Source: Arcanobacterium sp. (GTDB lineage Bacteria > Actinomycetota > Actinomycetes > Actinomycetales > Actinomycetaceae). Taken from it: a DNA stretch of 64,000 bases. The DNA lies in contig JALFSN010000006.1 in the NCBI GenBank assembly GCA_022778805.1, forward strand, positions 62,001 through 126,000, in the 5' to 3' direction. Positions 26,828 through 41,354 of the stretch are shown here, one piece after another (the stretch's first letter is position 1; every line of letters starts with the position of its first letter). The position numbers and the translations under genes are program-made. The notes beneath the pieces were generated by a model. That model saw nothing but the letters and a program-made list of their open reading frames with translations, did no database searches and was not told where the DNA came from.

Positions 26828-28033
26828 ATGAGCGATGAAACGTCTTTTTCAGTGGTGATGCGCGGCTATGACCGCGCACAGGTCGATCAGCACATCACGT
26901 CGCTCACTCACCAGCTTGAGCAGGCACGCAGCCAGGTGGCTCAGCTCGACGCGCAAGTGTTGCAAATATCTGGAGAGCTCGCCAAGGCACAGGACGAATT
27001 AGGGGAAACTGACCACCCATCTTATTCCGGTCTGGGAGCCAGAGTAGAGCGGCTACTGCGATCTGCCGAAGAGCAGGCGCTCGATCTCGTCACTCAAGCC
27101 CGCAGCGAATCCGACGCCATTTTAGCTGCTGCCGAAGAGAAAACTACCGCGATGGAGCACAAGACTGAGAAGCAGAGCGCCGACATTCTAGCGCAAGCCC
27201 GCAGCGAGGCCGACACACTGCAGCAGCAGGCTCAGGCGCAAGCTGATGCACTGCATGAGACGTCACACCGCTCGGCTGAGGAACTGAGCGAACGCAGCGC
27301 GCGCGAAGCTGAAAATATCCTCTCGCAAGCACAAGCACAGGCGCAATCTCTGCGTACTCAAGCCGCTGCCGAGACAGCACAGCTACGTGCGCAAGCCGAA
27401 AAAGACGCAGCGCAATGGCGCGCTACAGCTGAGCGCGAGAGTGCCGAGCTGCGCGCCCAAACGCAGCAGCAATGCGCCCAGATGAAAGCCGATGCCGAGC
27501 ATGAAGCCGAACACTTGCGTGCGGAAGCGGAACGGGCTGCCATCGCACTGCGTACTGAGGCCGAAGAAAAAGCCGCCAGCCAATACGCTGAGCTCACCGA
27601 TCGGCTCGCCCGTGAGGAAGCAGAAGCGCGAGAATCTTCACAGGCGCAGCTCAACGCTGCAAACGATGCCCGTCTGCAGGCAGAACAGCAATCTCAGCAG
27701 GCTGTAGAGCAGGCAAACGCCACTACTCACAAAGCTGCCTCAGAAGCTGAAGCCATCGTGGCTCGCGCTCGCTCAGAGGCTGCCAGCATTCTTCAGCAGG
27801 CTCACGCCGACGCCGAGCAGTTGCGCACTGAGGCCGAGCAGGCAGCCACTATGCAGCGCGAAAGCGCCCGATCTTATGCGGATTCGCTCACTGAGCAGTA
27901 CAAGAACCTCAGCTCTTACGTGGAAGATATGCGTGCTCTCCTAGCCAGCTCGCCTCGCTCCATCGTGATGAGCAGTGACGGTGGGGAGAGCAGCGGGGGA
28001 ATAGGTGACGGCGACACTCATGCGGACTCATGA
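26828..28033 (+). CDS. DivIVA-domain-like coiled-coil protein
   Basis: SFSVVMRGYDRAQVDQHITSLTHQLEQA followed by long Ala/Gln/Glu heptad-rich region. Confidence 0.75.
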   Translation: MSDETSFSVVMRGYDRAQVDQHITSLTHQLEQARSQVAQLDAQVLQISGELAKAQDELGETDHPSYSGLGARVERLLRSAEEQALDLVTQARSESDAILAAAEEKTTAMEHKTEKQSADILAQARSEADTLQQQAQAQADALHETSHRSAEELSERSAREAENILSQAQAQAQSLRTQAAAETAQLRAQAEKDAAQWRATAERESAELRAQTQQQCAQMKADAEHEAEHLRAEAERAAIALRTEAEEKAASQYAELTDRLAREEAEARESSQAQLNAANDARLQAEQQSQQAVEQANATTHKAASEAEAIVARARSEAASILQQAHADAEQLRTEAEQAATMQRESARSYADSLTEQYKNLSSYVEDMRALLASSPRSIVMSSDGGESSGGIGDGDTHADS

Positions 28034-28120
28034 GAGCAGCTGCCGAGACGGTCGAGCTCTGCCTCGGCAGTGACTGATCAGCACCGCATATAGTGAACTG
28101 ATAAGCGTTACCATATTTAT

Positions 28121-28903
28121 ATGACTCATCACCTCGCTTTTCGCCGCACAGGCGCGCCATCTGACGTGCCCTTAGTTTTGATTCATGCACTCCCCCTCGA
28201 TTCGACGATGTGGGATAAGGTACGCGCCAAGCTACCCGATATTGACATCATCACCCCTGACGCCCCTGGATTTGGGAAGTCACCCTTGGCAGCTTCGTTT
28301 GGAGATCCCACCATTGCCACCTACGCGCAGGCGGTAAAAGCCACTCTCGATGCGTGCGGAGTGCAGCATGTCGCCATCGGCGGCCTATCCATGGGCGGCG
28401 CTGTCGCGGCTGAATTTGTGAGCCAGTATCCTCAAATGGTGTGTGGACTCGCGCTGATGGATACCAACATTGCGAGCGACACCGCCAGCACTCGCGCTTA
28501 CCGGCTCTCGATTATCGAACAAGCCGAGGCTGGCCACGGCTATGACGCCATCGCCGATTGGGAGACCACCATGCTCTCGCCAGATGCGAACGCCGCCATG
28601 CGCAGCGAAATTGCATCTTTACTCCGTGCCGCACCTAACGAGGGGCTCGCATGGCAGTTGCGCGCTATGCTGGCGCGCAAGGATCGTAGTGACGCCGTGG
28701 CACTCGTGGACGGGCCGGTGTATCTCATTCGTGGCGATGACGATTCCACATGCTCCCTGGAGTACTTGATGAATCTCGCTCTCAAAGCTCAAAATCCGCG
28801 CCTGATTGAGATTCCAACGGCTGGCCATTTCACCGCGAATGAGCAACCTGCCGCGCTCGCACAGGCACTGAGCGATTTCTATACAGCTGCGCGAGCTGCG
28901 TGA
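28121..28903 (+). CDS. Alpha/beta-fold hydrolase
   Basis: PLVLIHALPLDSTMWD; nucleophile elbow GGLSMGG; C-terminal AGHFTANEQP. Confidence 0.9.
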   Translation: MTHHLAFRRTGAPSDVPLVLIHALPLDSTMWDKVRAKLPDIDIITPDAPGFGKSPLAASFGDPTIATYAQAVKATLDACGVQHVAIGGLSMGGAVAAEFVSQYPQMVCGLALMDTNIASDTASTRAYRLSIIEQAEAGHGYDAIADWETTMLSPDANAAMRSEIASLLRAAPNEGLAWQLRAMLARKDRSDAVALVDGPVYLIRGDDDSTCSLEYLMNLALKAQNPRLIEIPTAGHFTANEQPAALAQALSDFYTAARAA

Positions 28904-28917
28904 AACTTACGTTGCCG

Positions 28918-28955
28918 GATAGCTTCTGCTAGCAGAGCAGCCAGCAGAAGCTATC
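28918..28955 (+). terminator. 13-bp perfect stem-loop downstream of the hydrolase
   Basis: GATAGCTTCTGCT-AGCAGAGCAGCC-AGCAGAAGCTATC. Confidence 0.65.
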
Positions 28956-29128
28956 TATCGCGTATCACGCAACTCCTCTAGCCACGCTACTGTGGCTTTG
29001 CCGCCACGCTAAGCCATCGCAATTAAGCCGCCACAGCTAAAACAGCTAATAGTGCCCGTAGCGGTGGCAAAGCCTTACGGGGGGGGGCGGCCTGCTCGCA
29101 GCTGCCGCTCAGAAGACCTGAGAGACGC

Positions 29129-29824
29129 TCAGAAGAGCCGATCCTCAGGCCGATCAAACCCGCGCATTTCATCGTAATCAAGGATGACACATTCAATCCC
29201 GCGATCTTCAGCGAGCGTGCGCGCCTGCGGCTTAATCTCTTGCGCGGCGAAAATCCCGCGCAGCGGAAGAATGGTCGAGTCGCGCCCTAAAAGATCAAGA
29301 TAGCGAGTGAGCTGCTCAACTCCATCAATCTCGCCACGGCGCTTTATCTCCACTGCTACGTGTACGCCGTCAGCATCCAGAGCCATTAAATCGACAGGTC
29401 CAATAGCGGTGGGATACTCTCGCCGGATGAGCTGGAATCCAGCGCCGAGCCGCTCCACCTGCTCCGCAAGAAGCTCCTGCAAATGCGCCTCGACGCCATC
29501 TTTGACGAGTCCTGGCTCAAGCCCTAGATCACACTCTATATCGTGCACAATCTCGAAAATATAGATGACGAGGTGATCATCCGTCTTGCGATGCTGAACA
29601 TCCCACACCTGGGTGACGCCGTCGGCAGCCTCAGCAGCATCCGGCTCACGGGTGTGCATCGTGGCCGGCGGGCTCATCCAGTTGAGCGGCTTATACGAAC
29701 CGCCATCTGAATGGACGAGCACCGAACCATCCGCTTTCAGCATGAGCAGACGCATCGCCGGTTCCAAGTGCGCATCGAGGCGACCCGAATAGTCTACGGC
29801 GCAGCGTGCAATCACTACCCGCAC
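29129..29824 (-). CDS. nucS: Endonuclease NucS (non-canonical mismatch repair)
   Basis: [87 protein letters not shown]. Confidence 0.95.
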   Translation of the reverse strand: MRVVIARCAVDYSGRLDAHLEPAMRLLMLKADGSVLVHSDGGSYKPLNWMSPPATMHTREPDAAEAADGVTQVWDVQHRKTDDHLVIYIFEIVHDIECDLGLEPGLVKDGVEAHLQELLAEQVERLGAGFQLIRREYPTAIGPVDLMALDADGVHVAVEIKRRGEIDGVEQLTRYLDLLGRDSTILPLRGIFAAQEIKPQARTLAEDRGIECVILDYDEMRGFDRPEDRLF

Positions 29825-30092
29825 TAGACCGACTTCACCTGTTCGGCCTCAATGCCCGCATCGACGACTACCATCACTTGATCATTTTCCATCGTGACGA
29901 AGCCGCGAGCGGTGTTGAATGTGTGCGCCGCCCCGTCCTCTTGCACGAAATGCACAGTGCCAGGCACGAGAATAGCGAGCAGCGGGGTATGCCCAGGCAA
30001 AATACCGAGCTGCCCCTGCGCTGCTGGCACCACCACTTCTTTCACGTCGCCGTGAAAAATCGTGCCGGTGCGCGAAACGATTTCCAGATTCA

Positions 30093-30093
<1 letters not shown>
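29824..30093 (-). CDS. atpC: ATP synthase F1 epsilon subunit
   Basis: [40 protein letters not shown]; position after atpD. Confidence 0.95.
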
Positions 30094-32530
<2,437 letters not shown>

Positions 32531-32531
32531 A

Positions 32532-34157
32532 TTAGCCTCGCTTTGTGCGCACGATTTGCTCTTGGCTCTTCTCAGCGCTCTGCTCTTCGTCTTCTTCGGC
32601 TACTAAGCCATGAGCCACGGCAAACTCCTGATGGAACTCTTCCGTTCCCGACTTCAGCGCCGCTTCAGTCTCGTCGTCCATCTTGCCAGTGTCGGCCAGA
32701 GTCTGCAGTACGGAGGAGTTGAGCCGCAGGTGCTCCAGAAGTCCTCGCTCGAAATCATGCACCAATTCCAGTGGCACATCGTCCAAATAGCCTTTTGTAC
32801 CAGCCCACACTGATGCAATCTGATCTTCCACCGGATACGGCGTGTACTGCGGCTGCTTGAGCAGCTCCATCAGACGAGCACCACGCGTGAGCTGCTGCTG
32901 CGTAGCGGCATCCAAATCGGAGGCAAACATGGCAAACGCCGCCTGAGCGCGATACTGAGCCAGCGTGATCTTCAGGGTGCCGGCTACTTTCTTCATAGCT
33001 TTCACCTGGGCATCGCCGCCCACGCGGCTCACAGAAATACCGACGTCCACGGCTGGGCGCTGGTTCGCATTAAACAGATCAGATTGCAAGAAGATCTGTC
33101 CGTCCGTGATGGAAATGACGTTCGTAGGAATATAGGCCGAAACGTCATTCGCTTTAGTTTCGATAATCGGCAGACCCGTCATAGATCCGCCACCGAGTTC
33201 GTCAGAGAGCTTAGCGCAACGCTCCAACAGGCGAGAGTGCAAGTAAAACACATCGCCTGGATACGCTTCACGCCCTGGCGGACGCCGTAGCAACAACGAG
33301 ACTGAACGATAGGCTTCTGCCTGCTTCGAGAGATCGTCAAAGACGATTAAGACGTGTTTGCCCTGATACATCCAATGCTGGCCGATAGCTGAGCCAGTGT
33401 AGGGGGCGAGATACTTATAGCCGGCTGGATCGGAGGCGGGAGATGCCACGATCGTGGTGTATTTCAGAGCGTCATTCTTCTCCAACGTGGAGCGTACCTC
33501 TGCGATCGTCGAGCCTTTCTGCCCTACAGCCACATAGATACAGCGCACCTGCTTCTGCGGATCGCCCGATTCCCAGTTCTCTTTCTGGTTCAAGATGGTG
33601 TCGATAGCTAGCGCCGTCTTGCCCGTCTTGCGGTCGCCAATAATAAGCTGACGCTGACCGCGGCCAATCGGAATCATGGCATCGATAGCTTTAATACCCG
33701 TCTGCAGCGGCTCACTCACGCTCTGACGCATCATGACGCCTGGAGCCTGCAATTCCAGAGCGCGGCGCTCGTCGATATCCGTAATCGCACCCAACCCGTC
33801 AAGCGGAGCGCCCAATGGATCGACCACGCGGCCGAGATAGCCCTCACCAACGGGTACAGAGAGCACCTCGCCCGTGCGGCGCACAGCCATGCCTTCCTCA
33901 ATCCGTGAGAAGTCACCCAGCACTACGACGCCGATATCGCGTTCCTCCAGGTTCATCGCCAAGCCTAGAGTGCCATCATCAAACTTCAGCAGCTCATTCG
34001 CCATTGCACTGGGCAAGCCATCCACGCGGGCAATGCCATCGGCCGTGAGCATCACATGGCCAACCTCTTCGCTCGCAGCCTTCGTAGGCTCATACGAGCT
34101 CACAAAAGAATCGAGCGCCGCCCGAATTTCCTCTGGCTGGATCGTTAGTTCCGCCAT
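32532..34157 (-). CDS. atpA: ATP synthase F1 alpha subunit
   Basis: [88 protein letters not shown]. Confidence 0.97.
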   Translation of the reverse strand: MAELTIQPEEIRAALDSFVSSYEPTKAASEEVGHVMLTADGIARVDGLPSAMANELLKFDDGTLGLAMNLEERDIGVVVLGDFSRIEEGMAVRRTGEVLSVPVGEGYLGRVVDPLGAPLDGLGAITDIDERRALELQAPGVMMRQSVSEPLQTGIKAIDAMIPIGRGQRQLIIGDRKTGKTALAIDTILNQKENWESGDPQKQVRCIYVAVGQKGSTIAEVRSTLEKNDALKYTTIVASPASDPAGYKYLAPYTGSAIGQHWMYQGKHVLIVFDDLSKQAEAYRSVSLLLRRPPGREAYPGDVFYLHSRLLERCAKLSDELGGGSMTGLPIIETKANDVSAYIPTNVISITDGQIFLQSDLFNANQRPAVDVGISVSRVGGDAQVKAMKKVAGTLKITLAQYRAQAAFAMFASDLDAATQQQLTRGARLMELLKQPQYTPYPVEDQIASVWAGTKGYLDDVPLELVHDFERGLLEHLRLNSSVLQTLADTGKMDDETEAALKSGTEEFHQEFAVAHGLVAEEDEEQSAEKSQEQIVRTKRG

Positions 34158-34210
34158 TCTCTATCCTTTACTAGAAGCGACGTCACACAAGCGCGTCGCA
34201 CGGTTTGCCG

Positions 34211-35028
34211 TTATCGGCCGTTTCTGAAAACTTCTTTTACTTCCTGGAGCCGACTAGCCAGCGTGCCATCAATCACGTGGCTCCCGATCAGCACTTTCAC
34301 TCCACCGATCACCGATGTATCAACTGTAGTGTGGATCTGCACATCCGCGGCAAACTGCCGCGAGAGCACTCCCGCAAGCCGTTCTTCCTGCTCACGTGTG
34401 AGTGGGATCGCCGCCGTCACGCTCGCTACGAGGTGTTCTGAGCGCTCACCGACTGCTTCAATGTAGTCCGCAAGCGTGGAGCGCAAGCTCGTCTCTCCAG
34501 TTTTGCTCAGCGCCCGTTCAAACAGCTCTTCGGTATACGTCGAGAGCGTCGTCAATAGTGACGCCGTCAGCTGCTTCCGTGCAGAGAGCGAATATCGGGT
34601 ATCCGAGAGCGTAGTTCGCAATTCCCGCTCGCGACCGAGAAGGTTGCGCAGCGAATAGAGCTCGCTCTCAACCTCCGACAGCTGCCCTTCACGTTCAGCT
34701 CCTGAAAGCAGCGTCTGCACGCCGAGCTTTTCCACGGCGCGCACCAGATCTCCACTCTCACTCCACCGCTCTCGCACCAGCCCCGCCGTGAGATCTTCCA
34801 CCTCGCCAGAGGTCTTCGACTTCACTACGGCCTGTGCTAAAGCGGCGCGATCATGGGCAGAGCGCGCCGCATCTTCCAAGGCCGCCACAAGAGCGGGCGC
34901 AGAGGCGAAGACATCGGCAAGTGCAAAAAGCTCACGAGCAAAATCCACTTCGCCGGCACCCTTTTCGCGCAGCAGCGCATCCCAGCCCTCTTGCGCCTTG
35001 CGATAGGCGGTTTCACTGCCGAGCCGCA

Positions 35029-35029
<1 letters not shown>
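34211..35029 (-). CDS. atpH: ATP synthase F1 delta subunit
   Basis: Operon position; C-terminal DTSVIGGVKVLIGSHVIDGTLASRLQEVKEVF. Confidence 0.93.
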
Positions 35030-35849
<820 letters not shown>

Positions 35850-35865
35850 CTATTTGATGGCTGCC

Positions 35866-36720
35866 TCAGTGTTCTGAAACAGAAAGTGAAATGTAAACTG
35901 CCGAGAGCATAGCAAAGATGTAGGCCTGGAGAGCTCCAATAAAGAGCTCGAAAGCCACGAAGACTATTCCCCCAAGAAGCGTGAGCGAGCCAAAGACGCC
36001 GCCAGGCAGCCCACTCAACGTGAAGTACAGATAGTGAGTGCCGACGAAACACAACACCAGAATAAAATGCCCAGCGACCATGTTGGCAAGCAGACGAATC
36101 GTGAGCGTAATAGGACGCAAGACGAATGTGGAGAGGAATTCCAGCGGCGTCATCAGAATATAGAGAACTTTCGGCACTCCAGGGGGCATCAGTTGGCTCT
36201 TGAAGAAATCCTTAGCTCCGTGCGCTTTAATGCCAGCTGCAATGAAACTCACGTACGCCACTACTGCAAAGATCAGCGGCATACCAATCAGAGACGTACC
36301 AGCGATCTGGAGCCCTGGGATGACGCCGGTGAGATTCATGAAGAGGACGCCCAGGAAAATCGTCATTAAAAGCGGTTGATACTTCCGAGCCTCTTCTTCT
36401 CCACCCAGAATCTCTTCCCCGATGCTCACCTTAGAAAATTCCAACAGCGTTTCCATCATCGCCTGCGCGCGCCCAGGAATCAGTTTGGAACGCTTGGCGT
36501 AGAGCACCAAGAGCAGCGTGAGGATGGCTACCGCAATCAGCCGCACCAGTAGGATGCGGTTCATTTCAAACGGCGTACCGACAAACAGGAAAGGGGCGGG
36601 ATCAAACTCATGTGCGAGAGTCGGAGCCTCAAAATCGCTGCTCGCAGACGACGCCTGAGCGAAGGGCATAAGCGCAGTTGCAAGCAAAGCGTTCACCAGT
36701 GCAAACCTTTCTCCGTGCAT
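35866..36720 (-). CDS. atpB: ATP synthase F0 subunit a
   Basis: PLEFLSTFVLRPITLTIRLLANMVAGH; operon position. Confidence 0.95.
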   Translation of the reverse strand: MHGERFALVNALLATALMPFAQASSASSDFEAPTLAHEFDPAPFLFVGTPFEMNRILLVRLIAVAILTLLLVLYAKRSKLIPGRAQAMMETLLEFSKVSIGEEILGGEEEARKYQPLLMTIFLGVLFMNLTGVIPGLQIAGTSLIGMPLIFAVVAYVSFIAAGIKAHGAKDFFKSQLMPPGVPKVLYILMTPLEFLSTFVLRPITLTIRLLANMVAGHFILVLCFVGTHYLYFTLSGLPGGVFGSLTLLGGIVFVAFELFIGALQAYIFAMLSAVYISLSVSEH

Positions 36721-36828
36721 GTGCGTCCCCTGTGCGAAGAACTACATCATCGTGACGCTCTCCGACAGAAAAATCTGACGCCTCAACTTTACATGAGAGA
36801 TCTTTCAGGGGCAAAGAGTTATCCCTCA

Positions 36829-37284
36829 TCACTTACAATCAATCTCAGGGCCGTGCTCGCGCATCACTACGGCCGAGCTCACAGCGAGAGAGAGAAGCAC
36901 CGCTAGTGCAAAAGCGCCAAAGAACGCTTGGGCACTGAGCCACGGAAGTGGAAGTAATGCCGCCAACACTGCCATCAGCGCCGCTAGCTTGAAGAGAAAA
37001 ACCCCTGCGAACGCCACTCCCTGAAACTGCGAGAGCCACCGCTGCACGGCGAGCGTCGATCCCCATTGGAATAGATTCGAGAGCACGACAACCCCTGCCC
37101 CAATGGCAACGCTCGCCGCAGCGCCCCCACCGTGCCAATGCAGCATCCCCAGTGCCCCACTGGCGGCACCGACGAACACCGCCAGCGCGCTGTACAGAGT
37201 AGCTCTGGCCATGATGTGCCGATCCGTGCGGCGCTGCCCAGGGTGGGAGCGTCGCAGACGCCGTTCACTGCGGAAGATCAGCAT
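36829..37284 (-). CDS. Small membrane protein upstream of atpB (AtpI-like position)
   Basis: Four hydrophobic segments, upstream of atpB, overlaps the wecA-like ORF. Confidence 0.6.
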   Translation of the reverse strand: MLIFRSERRLRRSHPGQRRTDRHIMARATLYSALAVFVGAASGALGMLHWHGGGAAASVAIGAGVVVLSNLFQWGSTLAVQRWLSQFQGVAFAGVFLFKLAALMAVLAALLPLPWLSAQAFFGAFALAVLLSLAVSSAVVMREHGPEIDCK

Positions 37285-38389
37285 GTTTCTGCGCTCCTGG
37301 GACGCGCGGCAAGCGCATCTGATAGATCGTAATGCAAACCGCTATAACAGCTAGCACTACCGCGCATATAAGCACGATGGGATGCGGGAAAATCACACTT
37401 GCCGCACCGGAAAAAGAGATCACCGCCGCCCACATGTAGAGCACTAATACCGCCTTTGTGTGTGAGTGCCCGCGGCGCAAGAGTCGATGGTGCAAGTGTC
37501 CGGCGTCGGCGTGAAAGGGGCTCTGTCCGCGCAAAACACGGCGCAGCACCGCCCAGAATGTATCGACAAGCGGGACGATGAGAATCAGCGCAGGAATGAG
37601 GATTGGCATAAATGCAGGGATCGCTGACGCCGTTTGCACATTTGCTGGATCAATTTGCCCCGTGACGACGACGGCCGTGCCCGCCACCACAGCTCCGAGC
37701 ATCAACGCCCCAGAATCCCCCATGAAAATTCGAGCTTGGTGGAAATTATGCGGCAGAAATCCCGCACACACGCCCACGAGTGCAGCCGTGACGACGGCGG
37801 CCACCGACGTGTAATCTCCAGGATCAATCATGCGGGTGAGGTAATAGGCGTACGCAAAGAATGCAAACCCGCCAATGCCCACTAATCCCGCCGCCAAGCC
37901 ATCCAAACCATCGACGAAATTCACGGCATTGGCCACGAGCACGACGACCACCACCGTGCCAAAGAGATTCAGTCGCGCTGAGCCGATCGTCACCCCCAGA
38001 ATCGGCAGCGAAATGAGCTGCACGCCAAACCAGGCCATGACGCCGGCTGCTAGTATTTCCCCAGCCAGTTTGGCATACCACCGCAGCTCGTAGATATCGT
38101 CAATCACGCCCACGATACACATCACGCCAGCGCCGATAATGATGCCCCACGCAGAAGAATCGAGAGTGAAAATTTTGCTCAAATACGGCACCCGTGAAGC
38201 CACCAAAAGGCTGACCACGAATCCGCCATACATCGCCACCCCTCCCATGCGGGCGATGGGAAAAGTATGCACATCCCGAGCGCGCACGTGGCTCACTGCC
38301 CCCATCCGCAATGCCAGCTTCAAGGCCACCGGCACGAGCAGATACGTGATCGCCGCCGCGAGCACCATGACGAACAGGTAACTCCTCAC
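37265..38389 (-). CDS. MraY/WecA-family undecaprenyl(decaprenyl)-phosphate glycosyl-1-phosphate transferase
   Basis: NAVNFVDGLDGLAAGL, FMGDSGALMLG, DAGHLHHRLLRRGHS. Confidence 0.93.
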   Translation of the reverse strand: MRSYLFVMVLAAAITYLLVPVALKLALRMGAVSHVRARDVHTFPIARMGGVAMYGGFVVSLLVASRVPYLSKIFTLDSSAWGIIIGAGVMCIVGVIDDIYELRWYAKLAGEILAAGVMAWFGVQLISLPILGVTIGSARLNLFGTVVVVVLVANAVNFVDGLDGLAAGLVGIGGFAFFAYAYYLTRMIDPGDYTSVAAVVTAALVGVCAGFLPHNFHQARIFMGDSGALMLGAVVAGTAVVVTGQIDPANVQTASAIPAFMPILIPALILIVPLVDTFWAVLRRVLRGQSPFHADAGHLHHRLLRRGHSHTKAVLVLYMWAAVISFSGAASVIFPHPIVLICAVVLAVIAVCITIYQMRLPRVPGAQKHADLPQ

Positions 38390-39078
38390 GGCTGTGGCTC
38401 GCTAATAGCAATACCGGCAGTGCGCGCAATGGCACTTGGATTCAGTGCGCCTCGACGGATGAGGTCAGCCTGCTGCGGCGTATCGGCGCTGAGCCGCACA
38501 ATCGTGCTGGGGACTCCGCCTGGGGACGTCCCCGCATCCAGATAAACGCTCACTGCCTCTCCCAACTGCTGCACCGCCTGCGCAATCGTAGTAGCTGGCG
38601 GACGCCCCGTCTGATTGGCGCTCGTGACGGCGAGCGGCCCCACCGTCTGCAGCAGCGCCAAAGCCACCGGATGATCCGGCATCCGCAGAGCTACCGTCCC
38701 GTTTGTCTCGCCCAAATCCCAGCCGATTGTGGGAGCAGCAGGAAGAATAATAGTCAGTGCCCCAGGCCAAAAATTTTCGATGAGCGTATGGACGATCTCG
38801 GCCACTTCTCCTCGCTGCACTGCAGGATCGACGAGTCGAGCGGCCTGCTTAGCATCAGCTACGAGTACCGGCGGCGGCATCGCACGAGTGCGAGATTTTG
38901 CGCTCAGCAACGCCGTCACGGCGTCAGCGTTAAAAGGATCAGCGCCGATGCCATACACGGTGTCAGTGGGCAGACAGATGACTTCTCCAGCCGCTATAGC
39001 AGCGCTGGCTGCCGCGCGAGCTACATCCCATTGCTGAGCATCGCCGCGCTCAGCATCTACGCTGTGAAAGACCTGCAT
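38386..39078 (-). CDS. L-threonylcarbamoyladenylate synthase (Sua5/YrdC/YciO)
   Basis: GEVICLPTDTVYGIGADPFNADAV, WPGALTIILP, VALRMPDHPVALALLQTVGPLAVTSANQTGRP. Confidence 0.95.
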   Translation of the reverse strand: MQVFHSVDAERGDAQQWDVARAAASAAIAAGEVICLPTDTVYGIGADPFNADAVTALLSAKSRTRAMPPPVLVADAKQAARLVDPAVQRGEVAEIVHTLIENFWPGALTIILPAAPTIGWDLGETNGTVALRMPDHPVALALLQTVGPLAVTSANQTGRPPATTIAQAVQQLGEAVSVYLDAGTSPGGVPSTIVRLSADTPQQADLIRRGALNPSAIARTAGIAISEPQP

Positions 39079-39082
39079 ACTT

Positions 39083-39118
39083 TTATCCTAACTGACCTAC
39101 TTATCCTAACTGACCTAC
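39083..39118. repeat. Perfect tandem duplication of an 18-bp unit TTATCCTAACTGACCTAC containing the sua5 -10 (TAGGAT on minus strand)
   Basis: 39083-39100 and 39101-39118 identical. Confidence 0.9.
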
Positions 39119-39320
39119 GCCATCTGCCTTATGCAGGTGGGCACTTCTCCGCTCACATTGTAAATCAGCTGCCCTACTCTGATGCGGAACTGCGCACAGA
39201 CTTACGGCATGAAAACACCTGCTCAGGGTGTGGACGCAGAGAGCTGCGGACTTAAGGGCGTGAGCCCAGCAGTACTGGGGTGAGACACAGTCAGTATTGT
39301 GAGCCCACCCGCGCACAGAC

Positions 39321-40166
39321 TCACGATGCACGCCCTGGCCATTGCGCCCGTAAAAATCGCGGTGCTCCGGTGAGATCAGTGCCGGTAGACACCTGGACAA
39401 ACCCAGCTGCCGTAGCAGCTGCGCACAGCGGGGCGGCCTGCTCGCTCGCATGTTCCATAATCAGCACGCCACCTCCTCGGAGCAGCCGCGCTGCACGCTC
39501 AACCACAGCAAGTGGAAACTCTAAACCAGCTTCACCTCCACCGAACAGAGCCATCTCAGGATCCTGGCGCACTTCCGGCGAAAGCTCATGGTACAGCGGC
39601 ACATAGGGGGGATTCGAGATCACCATATCAAAGCGGCCTGCTTCAGCAATCTCTTGCTTCAATAGAGTTTCGGCATCGAGTGCATCCCCATGAAGAAAGG
39701 TGACGACGTTGCCATACTTTGCGTTATTTCGCTGAGCTGAGGCAAACGCTTGAGCGCTTTTCTCAATTGCCCACACGCATGCACTCGAAACTTCCGTGGC
39801 AATCGCAAGCGCTATCGCGCCTGACCCTGTGCATAAATCGAGCACACGAGGCCGAGCGATTCCAGCAATCGCGTCAATACCAGCTTGTGCCACCATTTCC
39901 GTCTCCGGACGCACAATAAACACTCCAGGGCGCGATTCCAGCTCCAGGTAGCGGAAATACATCACGCCAAGAATATGCTGTAACGGCTCGCGGGCTGCAC
40001 GGCGGGCAATTGACGTATCAAAATCTTCACCCGAATGCTGCGCAAACTTCGCCAGCTCCCGAGCATCATGCAGGCTCGATGCCACGCCCGCCTGCTCCAG
40101 TACGTGCGCAGCGTGTCTCACCCGCGGTTCAAAGCCTGCTGCCAGCATACTTTTCTCGTCCCACAC
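39321..40166 (-). CDS. prmC: Release factor glutamine N5-methyltransferase (HemK/PrmC)
   Basis: VLDLCTGSGAIALAIA, FDMVISNPPYVP; downstream of prfA. Confidence 0.94.
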   Translation of the reverse strand: MWDEKSMLAAGFEPRVRHAAHVLEQAGVASSLHDARELAKFAQHSGEDFDTSIARRAAREPLQHILGVMYFRYLELESRPGVFIVRPETEMVAQAGIDAIAGIARPRVLDLCTGSGAIALAIATEVSSACVWAIEKSAQAFASAQRNNAKYGNVVTFLHGDALDAETLLKQEIAEAGRFDMVISNPPYVPLYHELSPEVRQDPEMALFGGGEAGLEFPLAVVERAARLLRGGGVLIMEHASEQAAPLCAAATAAGFVQVSTGTDLTGAPRFLRAQWPGRAS

Positions 40167-40220
40167 GTCCGCTCTCCGCCGTCATTACTGCCCGCGCTGC
40201 TCCTTTGCAGCCACGCTCCA

Positions 40221-41354
40221 CTAGCGCTCTCCCACAGCTTCTAGTCTCTCGTTTTCATCCATGCGCTGCAGACTCTCAATCACGGGATCGAGCTCTCCGT
40301 CCATGACGGCGTCAAGATTGTAGGCCTTATAGCCGCTGCGATGATCCGAGATGCGATTTTCCGGAAAATTGTACGTGCGCACCCGCTCGGAGCGGTCTAC
40401 TGTGCGCACCTGCGAACGCCGCTGCTCCGCCTCAGCTGCAGCTTGCTCTTCCAGCTGTTTCTGGCGCAAGCGGGCGCGCAAGACGCGCATGGCCGACTCG
40501 CGGTTTTTAATCTGAGATTTCTCGTCTTGCATAGAAACGGTGATGCCCGTAGGAAGATGGGTGATTCGCACTGCAGAATCAGTGGTATTCACAGACTGCC
40601 CACCTGGGCCGGAGGAGCGAAATACGTCGATCCGCAAATCCGAATCGGCAATCTCAATTTCGCCAGGGTCATCCACTTCGGCGAACACTAAAACGCCAGC
40701 TGCACTGGTGTGGATACGGCCTTGCGATTCCGTGACGGGCACTCGCTGTACGCGGTGCACTCCCGCCTCAAATTTCAGATGCGCCCAGACGCCATCTGCT
40801 GGATCGTCAGGCACGCCTTTGGCTCTAATCCCCACTTCCACATCTTTGTACCCACCTAGTTCGGTGCGCGTGCTGGAGAGAATCTGCCACGTCCATCCGT
40901 GCTTTTCCGTGTAGCGCTCGTACATACGCAGCAAATCAGCAGCAAAGAGCGCGCTCTCTTCCCCGCCTTCGCCAGCTTTCACTTCCAAGATCACATCTCG
41001 CGCATCGTCAGGATCACGAGGGATTAAAGCGTCGCGCAAATCGGCTGCCGCCGTCTCTAGACGCTCTTCCAGATCGGGAATTTCGTCTGCAAAAAGCGCC
41101 GCATCTTCTCCGCCCGCTTCCACAATATCGCGCATATCGGCGAGATCGCGCGCGGCTGCGGAGTATTTTTCATAGCGGCTCACCACTGCACCGAGCTGCG
41201 CATACTGACGCCCCAAGGAACGCAGCTTATTCGGGTCTGCCAAAACCTCAGGGGAAGCCATCTGCCGTTCGATGTCTTTGTACTGAGCGAGCATCGCCTC
41301 AGCTGCAGAAAAATCTTCGTCAGCTACGCTCTGATGAGCTCCATTCTCCGCCAT
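40221..41354 (-). CDS. prfA: Peptide chain release factor 1
   Basis: [51 protein letters not shown]. Confidence 0.96.
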   Translation of the reverse strand: MAENGAHQSVADEDFSAAEAMLAQYKDIERQMASPEVLADPNKLRSLGRQYAQLGAVVSRYEKYSAAARDLADMRDIVEAGGEDAALFADEIPDLEERLETAAADLRDALIPRDPDDARDVILEVKAGEGGEESALFAADLLRMYERYTEKHGWTWQILSSTRTELGGYKDVEVGIRAKGVPDDPADGVWAHLKFEAGVHRVQRVPVTESQGRIHTSAAGVLVFAEVDDPGEIEIADSDLRIDVFRSSGPGGQSVNTTDSAVRITHLPTGITVSMQDEKSQIKNRESAMRVLRARLRQKQLEEQAAAEAEQRRSQVRTVDRSERVRTYNFPENRISDHRSGYKAYNLDAVMDGELDPVIESLQRMDENERLEAVGER

